Counted from the stretch's first letter, positions 1-10,045 are shown. The stretch: 64,000 bases of DNA from Clostridium lacusfryxellense (GCF_018861735.1 NZ_JAHLEB010000006.1:62001-126000), one strand, 5' to 3'. Notes: generated by a model not told the origin, from the sequence alone. Numbers and translations: made by a program.

Positions 1-653
1 GAATGTACCTCAACAAAAACATCATAATTTCCTATTGTAGGGTCTGTATAAGATATATTAACTTTAAATACTTCATAATTTTTTTTATCTTTAGTTAATA
101 TTAACTTATCTACTTTTGGAGTATTTCTTAAGATTTTATAAGTATACTGTTTTTTAGCTATTTCAACAGCATCACTTTCAGAAACATCCCTATTCCCAAG
201 GGTTGTCACACTCTTGTTTTTTTCGAATTTACCGTTAACACTTACTATAGTTCCACTTTTATCAAAGTTTACATTTATCAAATTGCCCTTCACTTTAATT
301 CCCTTAATAACTTGTGCAAATTTTACATATGTATGTCCAATATCATCTTTTTTTACTTCAACAGCCTTCAAGTCATCTGTTACATTATCGATTCCAAATA
401 AAGGCTTGTTTTCTTCCAAAAACTTTCTTGCTGATTTCTCACCTGTAATCTGTTTATTGGCAAGATTTCCTGATATAAATACTTGTCCACCTTTTTCGTT
501 TAATTTCAACTTACCTTTGCTTAAGCTATTAAGCTTTTGAATAGTCTGTACCTTTCCTGAATTTTGTTTTGGATTTAATTCCTTAGCAGATATAGAAACG
601 GGCATAGAGCTAAGTAATGCTAAACTTATAAAAATACAAATAAACCTTTTCAT
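1..653 (-). CDS. M4 (thermolysin-type) metalloprotease, N-terminal part, runs off the window
   Basis: The reading frame starts with ATG at 653 behind a GGGGG-type ribosome binding site and stays open to the window edge, so only about 217 residues are visible. Residues 1-23 form a lysine-led hydrophobic signal peptide ending near SISA. The rest matches a thermolysin propeptide: an FTP-like stretch (GHTYVKFAQVIKGIKVKG) followed by a PepSY-like segment. Secreted zinc proteases of family M4 are made as such pre-pro-proteins, the propeptide acting as folding helper and inhibitor. The catalytic HExxH domain would lie outside the window, so protease identity is inferred from the propeptide alone. 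The upstream region carries an element repeated before the next gene. Confidence 0.8.
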   Translation of the reverse strand, partial: MKRFICIFISLALLSSMPVSISAKELNPKQNSGKVQTIQKLNSLSKGKLKLNEKGGQVFISGNLANKQITGEKSARKFLEENKPLFGIDNVTDDLKAVEVKKDDIGHTYVKFAQVIKGIKVKGNLINVNFDKSGTIVSVNGKFEKNKSVTTLGNRDVSESDAVEIAKKQYTYKILRNTPKVDKLILTKDKKNYEVFKVNISYTDPTIGNYDVFVEVH

Positions 654-667
654 AAAAAATCCCCCTT

Positions 668-748
668 GACTAATTTATCCCATATAATAACGATTTATTA
701 TATCATTTATAATATGATTTTTACATAGTATTCCAAAGATATTTTATC
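668..748 (-). repeat. Duplicated upstream (promoter) module, copy 1
   Basis: This stretch before the M4 gene matches 2577-2655 before the fibronectin-repeat gene. Both copies share TTGGAATACTATGTAAAAAT (minus strand) and an inverted repeat ATATAATAA-N4-TTATTATAT (682-703 here). It probably contains the promoter and perhaps an operator. The function is inferred only from duplication and position. Confidence 0.6.
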
Positions 749-789
749 TAAGGTTATTCTAGCAATAATTTCTAAAACGTCACAATCTA

Positions 790-827
790 AAATACCATCA
801 TTAAATAATATTTAACGATGGTATTTT
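790..827 (-). terminator. Intrinsic terminator of the fibronectin-repeat gene
   Basis: Inverted repeat AAATACCATC...GATGGTATTT with a T-rich tail on the minus strand, 34 bases after the stop of the gene ending at 861. A closely similar hairpin ends the next gene at 2699-2738. Confidence 0.7.
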
Positions 828-860
828 TAATACAGTCATATATTTAATTTCATTTTTTTA

Positions 861-2477
861 CTATAATTTTGCATATACTATCGATGTCCACTTACCATAT
901 ACTCTTATTTTTCCAACAGTCCTGTATGACCTCATTTTATAGTAATAAGTTTTCGATCTTGTTAGATGAGAATTTGTATAATAAAAATTTGTCGTTCCTG
1001 TTAATAAGTTATAGGCTCCTAATTTAGAAGTGGCTTTATATATTTCATACCCACTTGCCCCAGTTACTGTATTCCATGAAAGTTTAATGCTAGCAGAATT
1101 TATTCGTGCAGCTTTAAAATTTGTCGGTGTAGCTGGTATTGGTTTTGCACTTACGACAGCTGAGAGCACACTGCATACTTTAACATTACCAACCATCCTA
1201 TATCCTCTAACCTTATAGTAATAATTACTATTTGTTACAAGACCAGTGTTCTTATAGCTTGTTGCGGTAGTAGTTGATATTAATTTATATATTCCCGCAC
1301 TTGATCCCGCTCTGTAAATCTCGTATTTACTCGTTCCAGTTACTGCATTCCAACTAACATTATTGCTATTATATGAGGATGATGATGCTTTTACTGATGT
1401 TGGTGCTGATAGTGTTGTTTTTGAACTTGTCGCAGCAGAACAATTGCTGTATACTTTTGTTGTTCCGATTGTTGTGTATGCCCTTACTTTATAATAGTAA
1501 GTGTTTCCAGTTATAAGGCTGGCATTGCTATAGCTTATAGAAGTTGTAGTTGAGACCAATGAGTAAATTCCTGTACTTGAGCTTGCTCTATATACATCAT
1601 ACCCTCTTGCTCCTGCAACCGCTTGCCATGTAAGCTTTATACTATTGTACGAAGTCGCTACAGATTTAACTGAAGTAGGTGTTGCCGGTACCCATTTTGC
1701 ATAAAGTGTTATATTGTCAGTTATTTGGGTATTTGCAAAGTCAAATAGATTTGTAAAGGTATTTGATTTATACCACCCTCCAAAAGTGTATCCTGATTTA
1801 GTTGGATTTAATGGTTTAATCGATTTAGTATTATATTCAACTGACTTGCTTGCTACTGCTGAGCCTCCGTTTGAATTAAATGTTACTATGTAGTTCATTT
1901 TAGGATCTGTTGAGAACCATGAATATATACTTTCGTAATTAGAACTGTTAAATCCAGTTCCAATTCTAATTAAAGGATATCCTACAGTTTTTTTGACCAA
2001 TATACCATACCATACTACTGATTCTCCTCCAGGATAAAATGAAACATCATATTCACCCAGCCCTTCTAAATTAGATGAAAATGCGGCTATCGCTAAAGGC
2101 GAAATATTCGTCCCATAATTTGTATAAAAGGTTGACCCACTCGATATTATATCAGAAGCAGTTAATTCTACTTCAGGACCAGAAACATACTTCATCTTAA
2201 ATTTCATAATAAGCCATTCTTCATCATAAGCAGGAACTTCGTTAAACATGTTTTCATTGGCCACTATTGAATTAGCTTGAGTACCTTTATAAAATTCCAA
2301 CAATTGAAGTTGAACTTTTTTTGGTGTTTGAAAGTCATATTCCTGTAATGAAAACTGGTGATTTGTCCATGCCCTATATGGTGTAGTCCTGCCACCTTCT
2401 GCATAAACGGCAGTAATATTTACAAATAATAATAGAAATAATATACTTAATACTATTTTAAATTTAATTTTAACCAT
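861..2477 (-). CDS. Secreted protein with InlB-type repeat and three fibronectin type III domains
   Basis: A 538-residue secreted protein with a signal peptide (residues 1-26, cleavage after VYA). Residues 30-190 form a domain that may be DUF4352-like (EEWLIMKF, PGGES, YPLIRIG), but this is uncertain. Residues 195-262 are one Listeria-Bacteroides (InlB B) repeat with the diagnostic GYTFGGWYK and LYAKW. Residues 265-535 are three fibronectin type III modules with the pattern GYEIYRA...YYYKVRAYR. No catalytic motif or cell-wall sorting signal was seen. The fibronectin modules are very close to those of the genes at 27940 and 32064, so the three share ancestry. The ATG at 2477 has a GGGGCG ribosome binding site. 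It is probably a surface adhesion or matrix protein; the exact role is unknown. Confidence 0.75.
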   Translation of the reverse strand: MVKIKFKIVLSILFLLLFVNITAVYAEGGRTTPYRAWTNHQFSLQEYDFQTPKKVQLQLLEFYKGTQANSIVANENMFNEVPAYDEEWLIMKFKMKYVSGPEVELTASDIISSGSTFYTNYGTNISPLAIAAFSSNLEGLGEYDVSFYPGGESVVWYGILVKKTVGYPLIRIGTGFNSSNYESIYSWFSTDPKMNYIVTFNSNGGSAVASKSVEYNTKSIKPLNPTKSGYTFGGWYKSNTFTNLFDFANTQITDNITLYAKWVPATPTSVKSVATSYNSIKLTWQAVAGARGYDVYRASSSTGIYSLVSTTTSISYSNASLITGNTYYYKVRAYTTIGTTKVYSNCSAATSSKTTLSAPTSVKASSSSYNSNNVSWNAVTGTSKYEIYRAGSSAGIYKLISTTTATSYKNTGLVTNSNYYYKVRGYRMVGNVKVCSVLSAVVSAKPIPATPTNFKAARINSASIKLSWNTVTGASGYEIYKATSKLGAYNLLTGTTNFYYTNSHLTRSKTYYYKMRSYRTVGKIRVYGKWTSIVYAKL

Positions 2478-2576
2478 ACTTCACGCCCCTATATATTTTT
2501 TTATTTCCTAGCTTGATAATTTTTTTAGTACTACTATTATATAATAAAAAAATTTATAAATCTAAAAAACTAAATC

Positions 2577-2655
2577 GACTAATTTATACCATATAATAAT
2601 CATTTATTATATCATTATTATTTATATTTTTACATAGTATTCCAAAAATAAACTC
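2577..2655 (-). repeat. Duplicated upstream (promoter) module, copy 2
   Basis: Second copy of the module at 668-748, with the inverted repeat ATATAATAA-N4-TTATTATAT at 2591-2612 and the shared TTGGAATACTATGTAAAAAT. It lies before the gene starting at 2477, about 85 bases further from its start codon than copy 1 is from the M4 start. Confidence 0.6.
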
Positions 2656-2698
2656 TAAACCATTAATCTAATAAAGTAAAATCCATAAGTTAAAATTC

Positions 2699-2738
2699 AA
2701 AATACCATCGTTAATAAATCTTTAACAATGGTATTTTT
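2699..2738 (-). terminator. Intrinsic terminator of the glucosaminidase gene
   Basis: Inverted repeat AAAATACCAT...ATGGTATTTTT, 17 bases after the stop at 2755, in minus orientation. It is near-identical to the terminator at 790-827. Confidence 0.7.
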
Positions 2739-2754
2739 CTCTGATATAATTTCT

Positions 2755-4908
2755 CTATTTTAAAATTGGTATGTCAAAATACAATATAGTATTTGGGCAC
2801 TTCTCTATTAAAATTTTTATATTCAATATTTGATTATATGCCCACCTAATATCTGTAGCATACTGATGTGTTCCAGGACTTGCAGGATTCCATCTCATTT
2901 TATATAAAGTGTCTTGATTTGTATTTGCATTATTTATATACCCACTTGATATAAAATAAGCTCCTCCGTTTATAGCTTGGGCTATACTAAACCATCCTTG
3001 CTTATAAGCATATTCTGAGCCGTACTTATTTGCATTTGAATCATATGCACCAATTCCAAATAGGTTATATACTATTTTGGGAGTAACAGCTTTCCCATCA
3101 ACAGAAGTTACTAATATACCTTTTGCTAAAGCTGAAGTTCCATTTCCCGTTTCTAATATAGCATGTGATATTAGATAAATCGGATTAATATTATTAGCTT
3201 TTGCTGAAGCTATAAACGTTTGTCCCAAATTGTCCAATATTCCTTTTCCCTTCAAAACATTGTTTAAGTCAACAACTGAAGAACCATTATTGTAACTCAA
3301 CTCTAAAAACTCATACTTTCTGTAAGCGTCATTAGTAATATTTGTTGGATCAACATATTCCCTTATCATACTGGCACTTGCTGGATCCCATGTCCAAGTT
3401 TTTGTGTTTTGATAAACTGCTTTAGCAGTAAGTTGGATGCTAACCATTTTATCTAAAGTACTATTGTAACTGTGATATTCAACAATACCATATATTTTTA
3501 TAGCGATTATTTTACTAATTATTCTCCCATCATTTCCTACCATCTCTACTTTTATAGAATGATTACCTGGTGTAGTTTTTGATATATCAAGATTGAAGTT
3601 TAGCCCTGATTTATCTCCATCTGTGTATCCTTGGAACGCTGCATTTACATCAGGTCTGGAAATTCCATATGACGCTTTGCCTCTAAGAACATTATCTAAA
3701 TATACATTTACAGCAGTCACACCTGAAGCATTTAAAGCCCAACCACTTATATTAATATTACTTTTAATGGTGGCATTATTAGAAGGCGTGTCTATAGATA
3801 ATATTTCAGGTAATTTGTTTAAAATTAAATTTCTATTTACCGTTGATGTAGTACTATCTTTACCAATAGCTACAATTTTAAGTGTCGCATTATTTCTTCC
3901 TATAGGTACATATTTTAATGCATTAAATGTAAAATTAAATCCACTGTTTATTCCATTTAAATATCCAGGAAATGCAGCATTAACATCGTTTCTTTGAAGC
4001 CCTGTAGTAGATAATCCGACCAATTTACCATTTAAGTAATACTGTATTTCTTTAATACCTGAGTCATTTAACGCCCATCCGCTAATATATATATCCTTTT
4101 TAGTAGTTGTAAAATTATTAATAGGAGTATCTATATTTAATTTAGGTTGCTTTTTATTGATAATTATAGCTTTGTCATTTTGTATCTTACTTCCATCTCG
4201 ACCAATCGATACAACTGAAAGTTTATGTATACCTGGTGCTATTTCCTTTACATCTACATTACTATTATATCCGCCTAGAGTCCCATTTGGATACCCAGGG
4301 TATGCAGTATTTACATCTCCTCTAACACTACCATAACTTGCATTCTTAAGAAATTTATTGTCAATATAAATTGCAACTGTAACTATACCAGATGGATTTA
4401 AACTCCAACCTGAAACATTGAAATTATAACCTCTTATGATTTCATTATTTGTTGGTGACTCTATACTCATAATAGGAGGTTTCTTTTTAATTGTTACATT
4501 TATACTAATCATTTGACTAGTACCATTATTACCATAACTATAAATTTTTATATTACGGGATCCCGCCATTATCTTATTAATATCAACGTGATATGTAAAA
4601 CCACTTTTATTTCCATTAATATAACCTGGGAATGCAACATTTACATCACTCCTGTCTAATCCAGAAGTAGCATTACCAGTATAGACACTATCTATATATA
4701 TTTTTATTTCTTTAACACCAGTGGCATTCAATGACCACCCTCTTATATCAAAACTTGTCCCACTAATTACTTGAGACATACTAGGTGTATCAATTTTCAT
4801 TTGTGGTGGTAAAATGGTAGCTGCATTTACTGTACTGATTTTATATGTATACAATACTATCAAAATCATAGTTATAAACAATAACATTTTTTGAATATTT
4901 TGTTTCAA
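2755..4908 (-). CDS. Secreted peptidoglycan N-acetylglucosaminidase (GH73 type) with four Ig-like repeats
   Basis: A 717-residue secreted wall hydrolase. Residues 1-29 are a signal peptide. Four repeats of about 100 residues (roughly 37-455) each begin with I(D/E)(T/S)P...ISGW(A/S)LN.SG and contain a Y-GY-G-SG(F/Y) core; they look like Ig-like wall or glycan binding modules. Residues about 520-700 match the endo-beta-N-acetylglucosaminidase family, with the catalytic glutamate most likely in SHAILETGNGTS and the later NLFGIGAYD and YKQGWFS motifs. It would cut the glycan strand of peptidoglycan during growth or separation. The start is a TTG behind GAGGTG. It is transcribed alone, with its own terminator at 2699-2738. 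Confidence 0.85.
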   Translation of the reverse strand: MKQNIQKMLLFITMILIVLYTYKISTVNAATILPPQMKIDTPSMSQVISGTSFDIRGWSLNATGVKEIKIYIDSVYTGNATSGLDRSDVNVAFPGYINGNKSGFTYHVDINKIMAGSRNIKIYSYGNNGTSQMISINVTIKKKPPIMSIESPTNNEIIRGYNFNVSGWSLNPSGIVTVAIYIDNKFLKNASYGSVRGDVNTAYPGYPNGTLGGYNSNVDVKEIAPGIHKLSVVSIGRDGSKIQNDKAIIINKKQPKLNIDTPINNFTTTKKDIYISGWALNDSGIKEIQYYLNGKLVGLSTTGLQRNDVNAAFPGYLNGINSGFNFTFNALKYVPIGRNNATLKIVAIGKDSTTSTVNRNLILNKLPEILSIDTPSNNATIKSNINISGWALNASGVTAVNVYLDNVLRGKASYGISRPDVNAAFQGYTDGDKSGLNFNLDISKTTPGNHSIKVEMVGNDGRIISKIIAIKIYGIVEYHSYNSTLDKMVSIQLTAKAVYQNTKTWTWDPASASMIREYVDPTNITNDAYRKYEFLELSYNNGSSVVDLNNVLKGKGILDNLGQTFIASAKANNINPIYLISHAILETGNGTSALAKGILVTSVDGKAVTPKIVYNLFGIGAYDSNANKYGSEYAYKQGWFSIAQAINGGAYFISSGYINNANTNQDTLYKMRWNPASPGTHQYATDIRWAYNQILNIKILIEKCPNTILYFDIPILK

Positions 4909-4972
4909 CTTTATTACACCTCTTCCTTATAAAATAATTCAAACTAAGATTTGATTAAACGTTAAATTCAAT

Positions 4973-5593
4973 TTAATTTATTGGTACTAATGTATCTTCC
5001 ATCAGATTCCATTCGAATGCTTCTCCAGTGGTAACATCAACATAATACCACGCTAGAGTACTTATGTGATCAGCCATATCATCGTACGCTCTAAGAACAT
5101 AGTAATTCTTACCATCTCTCTTTTGAGTATGATCATACCCTACCTTTATTTTTTGGTTATCACTTATTATAATCTTACTAACTAATGCAATTGCTTTTTC
5201 TTTAGTTAACTCAGTATTTTGGTTTATTACTTTTTCATTATTATCTTCTTTTTCGGCTTTTTCATCGTCAATTTTTTTTTGTTCAGCTAGTTTTTTCTCA
5301 TTTTCTAGAACTTTCTGTCCTTCTATTTTCTTCTGCTTTGCTAGCGCATCTTGTTCTTTTGATGCCTTCTCTTTTTCTAACTTCTTCAGTTCAGCCTGAT
5401 TATTCAATTCTTCTTGTTTTTTCTTCTCGATCTTTTCGTTGCCTATTTTCTGCTGTGCAATAACCACCTGTTCTCTTTTATCACTTTGATATTGACTATA
5501 TGATATAATCACGGCAACAACCATGGTAATAAGTATAAATACAGTTACAAGTTTCATTTTCTTTGATTTAAATAATTCTCGTTTTTTATTCAA
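4973..5593 (-). CDS. Membrane-anchored coiled-coil protein of unknown function
   Basis: A 206-residue protein of no recognised family by eye. Residues 12-30 are a hydrophobic segment (signal anchor). Residues 35-125 are a charged Lys/Glu/Gln-rich coiled coil with repeated (E/A)KQKK-like units. Residues 130-206 form a small compact domain (KEKAIALVSKII, YYVLRAYDDM, AWYYVDVTTGEAFEW) that resembles short extracytoplasmic PepSY- or YycH-like folds; this is only a guess. The TTG start sits behind a perfect AAAGGAGG. It is transcribed in line with the glucosaminidase, 65 bases upstream of it, so a shared transcript is possible. Confidence 0.65.
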   Translation of the reverse strand: MNKKRELFKSKKMKLVTVFILITMVVAVIISYSQYQSDKREQVVIAQQKIGNEKIEKKKQEELNNQAELKKLEKEKASKEQDALAKQKKIEGQKVLENEKKLAEQKKIDDEKAEKEDNNEKVINQNTELTKEKAIALVSKIIISDNQKIKVGYDHTQKRDGKNYYVLRAYDDMADHISTLAWYYVDVTTGEAFEWNLMEDTLVPIN

Positions 5594-5850
5594 AAATCTA
5601 CCTCCTTTAATTTATTGTAATTAAAATAACTCATAATCGCCAAATTTCTTTTACATTTCTTTACTCCGCTTCTATATTATCGTTATAAAATTAAATAGCT
5701 GAAGGTAAGTATTATATTCTTTTGTAAATCTAATAATAAATTAACAATTTTAGCGTTGCCCGTATTCTAATTAATACTATTATACCAATTTTACCAAGTT
5801 TTGCACTATAAATGTTATATTGTATACTTATTCCACAAATTAATCGAGTC

Positions 5851-5891
5851 AAAAATAGTAATAGGCATACTATTAGTATACCTATTACTAT
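5851..5891 (-). terminator. Terminator of EPS operon 1
   Basis: Hairpin ATAGTAATAGG...CCTATTACTAT followed on the minus strand by TTTTT, directly after the stop of the last EPS gene (5895). It closes the operon that begins at 15383. The rest of 5594-5850 shows no gene. Confidence 0.75.
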
Positions 5892-5894
5892 AAA

Positions 5895-6893
5895 TCATTT
5901 AATAATTTGGCTTATATCATTAATATCATGACCTTCGCTCTCAAATATTCTTTTTTTATATAACATTTTATTCTTTAATTTCATAGCCTGTAATAAAAAT
6001 TTGTAATTAAATTGTTCAAAAATGGTCATGTAACATATAAATAAAAACTTTCTTTTTAATATTTTCCACTTATCTCTTTTATAAGACAACTCTGTCTCAT
6101 TTTTATATAACATCAGCATATCATTTCTATAGGAAATCCCTCTTAAAAACTTAGATTGCGTTTTTCTATGTTTAATAAACCCAAACACCCCACCATGAGA
6201 TGAACCTAACCCTCTCCCATGATAAGCTACAGCTTCTGGGTAATACATGCACTTTAACCCTGCTAAATTAAATCTCCATGACAAATCTATATCTTCCTTA
6301 TAAGCAAAAAAGTCCTCATCAAAATATTCTTTTTCTATCTTAACTTTCTCTAATGCTGATTTTCTATAAAATGGTGCCGCACCACAAACTCCAAAAACTT
6401 GTTCTGTACTATCATATTGACCCAAATCTTCTTCGTTTTGTCCCCGATCTATGCATCTTCTACTCCGGAACATTACTATTCCAGCACTGTCTATATAATT
6501 TAATTTTTTATCATTTGTAAAATCGTACTTCAACAACTTTCCTGACACTGCCGCAATACTCTCATCACTTATTGTATATTCATAAAGTTTATCAACAAAA
6601 TCAGGTTCCATAACTATATCAGGATTAATTATCATTACATATTCTCCATTTGCAATGTCAATACCTTGATTAGCAGCCCCTGAATAACCCAGATTATTAT
6701 CATTTTTAATTTTGATAAAGTTTTGTTTTGGATATTTTTCACAAAAATATTCATATGAGTTATCTTTTGAGTTATTATCTATAAAAATCAATTCAATATT
6801 TTTAAATGTCTGCTGAATAATTGAATTTATACATTTTTCTATATACGATTTATTATTCCAATTTATAATAATTACGCTTACAGTATCTCCCAT
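5895..6893 (-). CDS. GT2 family glycosyltransferase (rhamnosyltransferase-like)
   Basis: A 332-residue cytoplasmic GT-A glycosyltransferase. The nucleotide-binding N-terminus (VSVIIINWNN, FIDNNSKDNS, NLGYSGAANQGI) leads to the metal-binding NPD motif in MIINPDI near residue 92. The acceptor part holds KEDIDLSWR near residue 200. This layout is typical of WbbL-type rhamnosyltransferases, which fits an operon carrying the dTDP-rhamnose genes, but donor and acceptor are inferred. The C-terminal 80 residues are Lys/Arg-rich and may touch the membrane. It is the last gene of the operon, with GAGGAA ahead of its ATG. Confidence 0.8.
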   Translation of the reverse strand: MGDTVSVIIINWNNKSYIEKCINSIIQQTFKNIELIFIDNNSKDNSYEYFCEKYPKQNFIKIKNDNNLGYSGAANQGIDIANGEYVMIINPDIVMEPDFVDKLYEYTISDESIAAVSGKLLKYDFTNDKKLNYIDSAGIVMFRSRRCIDRGQNEEDLGQYDSTEQVFGVCGAAPFYRKSALEKVKIEKEYFDEDFFAYKEDIDLSWRFNLAGLKCMYYPEAVAYHGRGLGSSHGGVFGFIKHRKTQSKFLRGISYRNDMLMLYKNETELSYKRDKWKILKRKFLFICYMTIFEQFNYKFLLQAMKLKNKMLYKKRIFESEGHDINDISQIIK

Positions 6894-6921
6894 AAAATCG
6901 TTCCTCTTCCCTAATCATATT

Positions 6922-8298
6922 CTAATGCACCGATGAATTTACGCCTTTTTTTACTACTTCAATAATTCTCAATACAAGATATGTTACAGTACCAAAAATT
7001 ATTGCTACTAAAAAAGCATACTTTAAATATGCCATCGCCAAACTAATATCTGAGATCATATTTATCGTTATATATGAAAGTGTAGTATATAATAATAAAT
7101 TAGAGTATGTATACTTCAACTTTCTAAATAGGTGATTTCTGCACAGACTAATTGTTAAACCAATAATATATGACAGTACAACACCTCCGAACATTCCAAA
7201 ATAGAATATTCCGAAAACATTATGTCTAGAATTAGGACCGCCAATAACCAGAGTTTTATTAACAACTTGATACATTGTTAACCCAATCGGCTGCGGGAAA
7301 TTGTTTATGATGTGCAATCCAAATATCCCAAGAAAGCTTTTAATAATCAAAATAATCGGAGAAAATATTAATAACAATCCATTCGCTACAGTTCCTCCAG
7401 CATATTTAACATGTGGTAAATAATTATAAATATACACATCTCCAAAAGATATTATTCTTATCGTTACATACCTTAGAAGACTAGGTTTATCAACTTGACC
7501 TGCGTAGTCTATATTTATTCTTACAGTAGTAAGGACCATAGCTGTAACAACCGCAACTACTGCCAATATTAACAGTACTTTATTAATACGTCTCCAGGTA
7601 CTCAGGTTAAAGCTCTTTTTGCTCGAAAAAATAAAATATAATGTAGCAAATTGTATAATTCCAATTATAGAGGACCTTGAACCACTTAAAAAAATAGTAA
7701 GTACTAAAACTATCGCCATCATAATATTAAACAAATTGAATCGCATTGTTTCCAATTTAAACCGTGAAATATTACGTATAATCATTATCGTTATAAATAT
7801 TTTAATACCTGTACTTAACGAACTTACATAACCTGCATTTTTTATATTATCCAATCTTGAACCCCTCTGAAATAGTGGAATACCATATTTATAGTAAAAA
7901 ATTATATAAAGGATAATAAAAGAAAAAGATATAATAATAAAAAACATCTTATAAAAATTCTCATCAAAATACTTTTCGATCAACTTAAATTCTATTTCTA
8001 TAGTTTCACTAACTCCTAATTTTATGGGTTTAAAAGTAATTAACCCAAATAATAAGGCACTCTCAGTTAGAACATAACCTGCAAATTGATAATTACTACA
8101 TAAATTAAAATACTTCATAAATATAACTACTGAAGTACTAATTACATTCGAGAAAATCATAATTGTAAATGGATCAAAAAGGGAATATATATGTTTTTTA
8201 AGTATTAGTCCATACACTAAAAATACTAATAATAATATAATTATATATGTACTCATATTGCTAAAAATCAATGATAAAAAAGTGTTAACAAATTCCAT
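6922..8298 (-). CDS. O-antigen/oligosaccharide repeat-unit polymerase (Wzy-like)
   Basis: A 458-residue integral membrane protein with about eleven hydrophobic segments and a large external loop around residues 265-350. This is the architecture of Wzy-type polymerases that join lipid-linked repeat units outside the membrane. A GSRS motif follows a central helix (LSGSRSSIIG), as often seen in this family. Sequence identity between Wzy proteins is low, so the call rests on topology and on position between two glycosyltransferase genes. The start ATG has AAAGGAGG at ideal spacing. Confidence 0.75.
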   Translation of the reverse strand: MEFVNTFLSLIFSNMSTYIIILLLVFLVYGLILKKHIYSLFDPFTIMIFSNVISTSVVIFMKYFNLCSNYQFAGYVLTESALLFGLITFKPIKLGVSETIEIEFKLIEKYFDENFYKMFFIIISFSFIILYIIFYYKYGIPLFQRGSRLDNIKNAGYVSSLSTGIKIFITIMIIRNISRFKLETMRFNLFNIMMAIVLVLTIFLSGSRSSIIGIIQFATLYFIFSSKKSFNLSTWRRINKVLLILAVVAVVTAMVLTTVRINIDYAGQVDKPSLLRYVTIRIISFGDVYIYNYLPHVKYAGGTVANGLLLIFSPIILIIKSFLGIFGLHIINNFPQPIGLTMYQVVNKTLVIGGPNSRHNVFGIFYFGMFGGVVLSYIIGLTISLCRNHLFRKLKYTYSNLLLYTTLSYITINMISDISLAMAYLKYAFLVAIIFGTVTYLVLRIIEVVKKGVNSSVH

Positions 8299-8327
8299 AT
8301 AGAACCTCCTTTCCTCCGCATATGTAG

Positions 8328-9014
8328 TTACCTTCTAAATTTGTATGTTTGATATTTCTGATACGCTTTTGCCAAAACTGACCAATTAAATCCAAAATTC
8401 CTACGAACAATATTTATAAATTCCATATCATATTTCCCACTACTTGATATACCATCTTCGTTATACTTAGATATTACATTATCTATAAATTTAATTTTAA
8501 CACCATCTTTATAATACCTTTGATTCAAATCGAAATCAGCAAACACTCTATACTCAGTATTAAATTTAACATTCAAATTATTACTGTAAAATAGACTCTG
8601 ATGGTGAACCGTATTAGATATATGTATTCTCCATGAATAAAAGCTTTTAAAAATATAGTCATTAAGTTGAACTGCACCAGCCACCAGCATATAGTTTTCT
8701 TTGTGTGCTAGTTCTAGTTCTTTTATTGGTAACTCTAACATTTCATCATCGGCACCTATAAAAATGAAATAATCTCCACTAACTTGTTGTATTCCTTTGT
8801 TCATAGCGTCATAAATGCCTTTATCTTTTTCTATAACTAATTTATCAATGGAAGTATTTCTCTCCAAAATATCAATTGTTCCATCGGTTGACACACCATC
8901 AACTACAATCAACTCAATATTTGCTTTACTCTTTAAACTAATAATGCTATCTAAACACTTTTGAATGTACTGTTTACAATTTAAAGTCACAATTATTACA
9001 CTTATCTTTATCAA
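8328..9014 (-). CDS. GT2 family glycosyltransferase (WcaE-like)
   Basis: A 228-residue single-domain GT2 enzyme. Motifs in order: ISVIIVTLNCKQYI, ELIVVDGVSTDGT (first acidic motif), KDKGIYDAMNKGI, and FIGADDEML in place of the usual DxD. The DKGIYDAMNKG signature is typical of colanic-acid WcaE-type transferases. It starts with TTG behind AGGTGGG. Donor sugar unknown; GDP-fucose is possible because fcl and gmd are immediately upstream in the operon (inference). Confidence 0.78.
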   Translation of the reverse strand: MIKISVIIVTLNCKQYIQKCLDSIISLKSKANIELIVVDGVSTDGTIDILERNTSIDKLVIEKDKGIYDAMNKGIQQVSGDYFIFIGADDEMLELPIKELELAHKENYMLVAGAVQLNDYIFKSFYSWRIHISNTVHHQSLFYSNNLNVKFNTEYRVFADFDLNQRYYKDGVKIKFIDNVISKYNEDGISSSGKYDMEFINIVRRNFGFNWSVLAKAYQKYQTYKFRR

Positions 9015-9087
9015 ACTTCATCCCACCTTTATATTAAAATGCAAAATCCTATATAGGATTTTTACACTTTAACCTATACAAATAATA

Positions 9088-10014
9088 TTATAAATTTTCA
9101 CAATACCATTTATATGCTATCTTTATCCCATCTTCCATTTCAACTTTATATTTCCATCCAGTATCTTCAAGCTTACTTACATCTAGTAGTTTCCTCATAG
9201 TTCCATCTGGCTTTTCACTATTAAACTTAAGCTCCCCAGTAAATCCAACAACTTCCTTAATCATCTCTGCCAATTGTCGTATAGTAAGTTCTTTACCAGT
9301 ACCGACATTAACATGTTCTTCACCATCATAATTTTCCATTAGAAACACGCAGGCATCAGCCATATCATCTACATACAAAAACTCTCTTAGTGGCTTACCC
9401 GAACCCCAAACTTCAACAACTGATTCATTATTAATTTTAGCCTCATGAAATTTCCTAATAAGTGCAGGCATAACATGTGAATTATTTAAGTCAAAATTAT
9501 CATTAGGTCCATAAAGATTAGTTGGCATACAGCTTATAAAATTATCCCCATACTGTTTTTTGAAAAACTGACACATCTTAAGTCCTGCAATTTTAGCTAT
9601 TGCATAACCTTCATTTGTTGGTTCTAAATAACCTGAGAGTAAATATTCTTCTTTAATTGGTTGAGGACAATTTTTAGGATATATACAAGAACTTCCTAAA
9701 AACAAAAGCTTTGTAACTTTAAAATCATGTGATGCCTTAATAACATTATTTTGCATCTCCATATTTTCATATATAAAGTCCGCTGGAGTTGTACTATTAG
9801 CATATATTCCACCAACTTTAGCTGCTGCTAAAAAGACATACTCTGGTTTTTCTATTTCAAAAAAACTTCTAACATCCGCTTGATTCATTAAATCTAATTC
9901 CTTATGAGTTTTTCCTATTATATTTGTATATCCTTTTTCCCTAAGATTCCTAACTATAGCTGATCCAACTAGTCCTCTATGACCGGCTACGTAAATTTTA
10001 CCACCCTTATTCAT
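9088..10014 (-). CDS. fcl: GDP-L-fucose synthase
   Basis: A 308-residue short-chain dehydrogenase/epimerase that turns GDP-4-keto-6-deoxymannose into GDP-L-fucose with NADPH. The N-terminal dinucleotide site is GHRGLVGSA, the catalytic region has SSCIYP and the YxxxK pair in YAIAK, and [15 protein letters not shown] closes the fold. Its length is usual for the family. It lies directly downstream of gmd, the preceding step, with AAAGGAG before the ATG. The pair supplies GDP-fucose to EPS block 1. Confidence 0.93.
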   Translation of the reverse strand: MNKGGKIYVAGHRGLVGSAIVRNLREKGYTNIIGKTHKELDLMNQADVRSFFEIEKPEYVFLAAAKVGGIYANSTTPADFIYENMEMQNNVIKASHDFKVTKLLFLGSSCIYPKNCPQPIKEEYLLSGYLEPTNEGYAIAKIAGLKMCQFFKKQYGDNFISCMPTNLYGPNDNFDLNNSHVMPALIRKFHEAKINNESVVEVWGSGKPLREFLYVDDMADACVFLMENYDGEEHVNVGTGKELTIRQLAEMIKEVVGFTGELKFNSEKPDGTMRKLLDVSKLEDTGWKYKVEMEDGIKIAYKWYCENL

Positions 10015-10045
10015 ATGTTCACTCCTTTACTTAACATTTCTTCTT

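Noticed and set aside
5200-5460. Repeat-like A/T-rich lysine and glutamate codons that resemble a tandem repeat
   Set aside because: It is the coiled-coil coding region of the gene at 4973; units are irregular and do not form an array.
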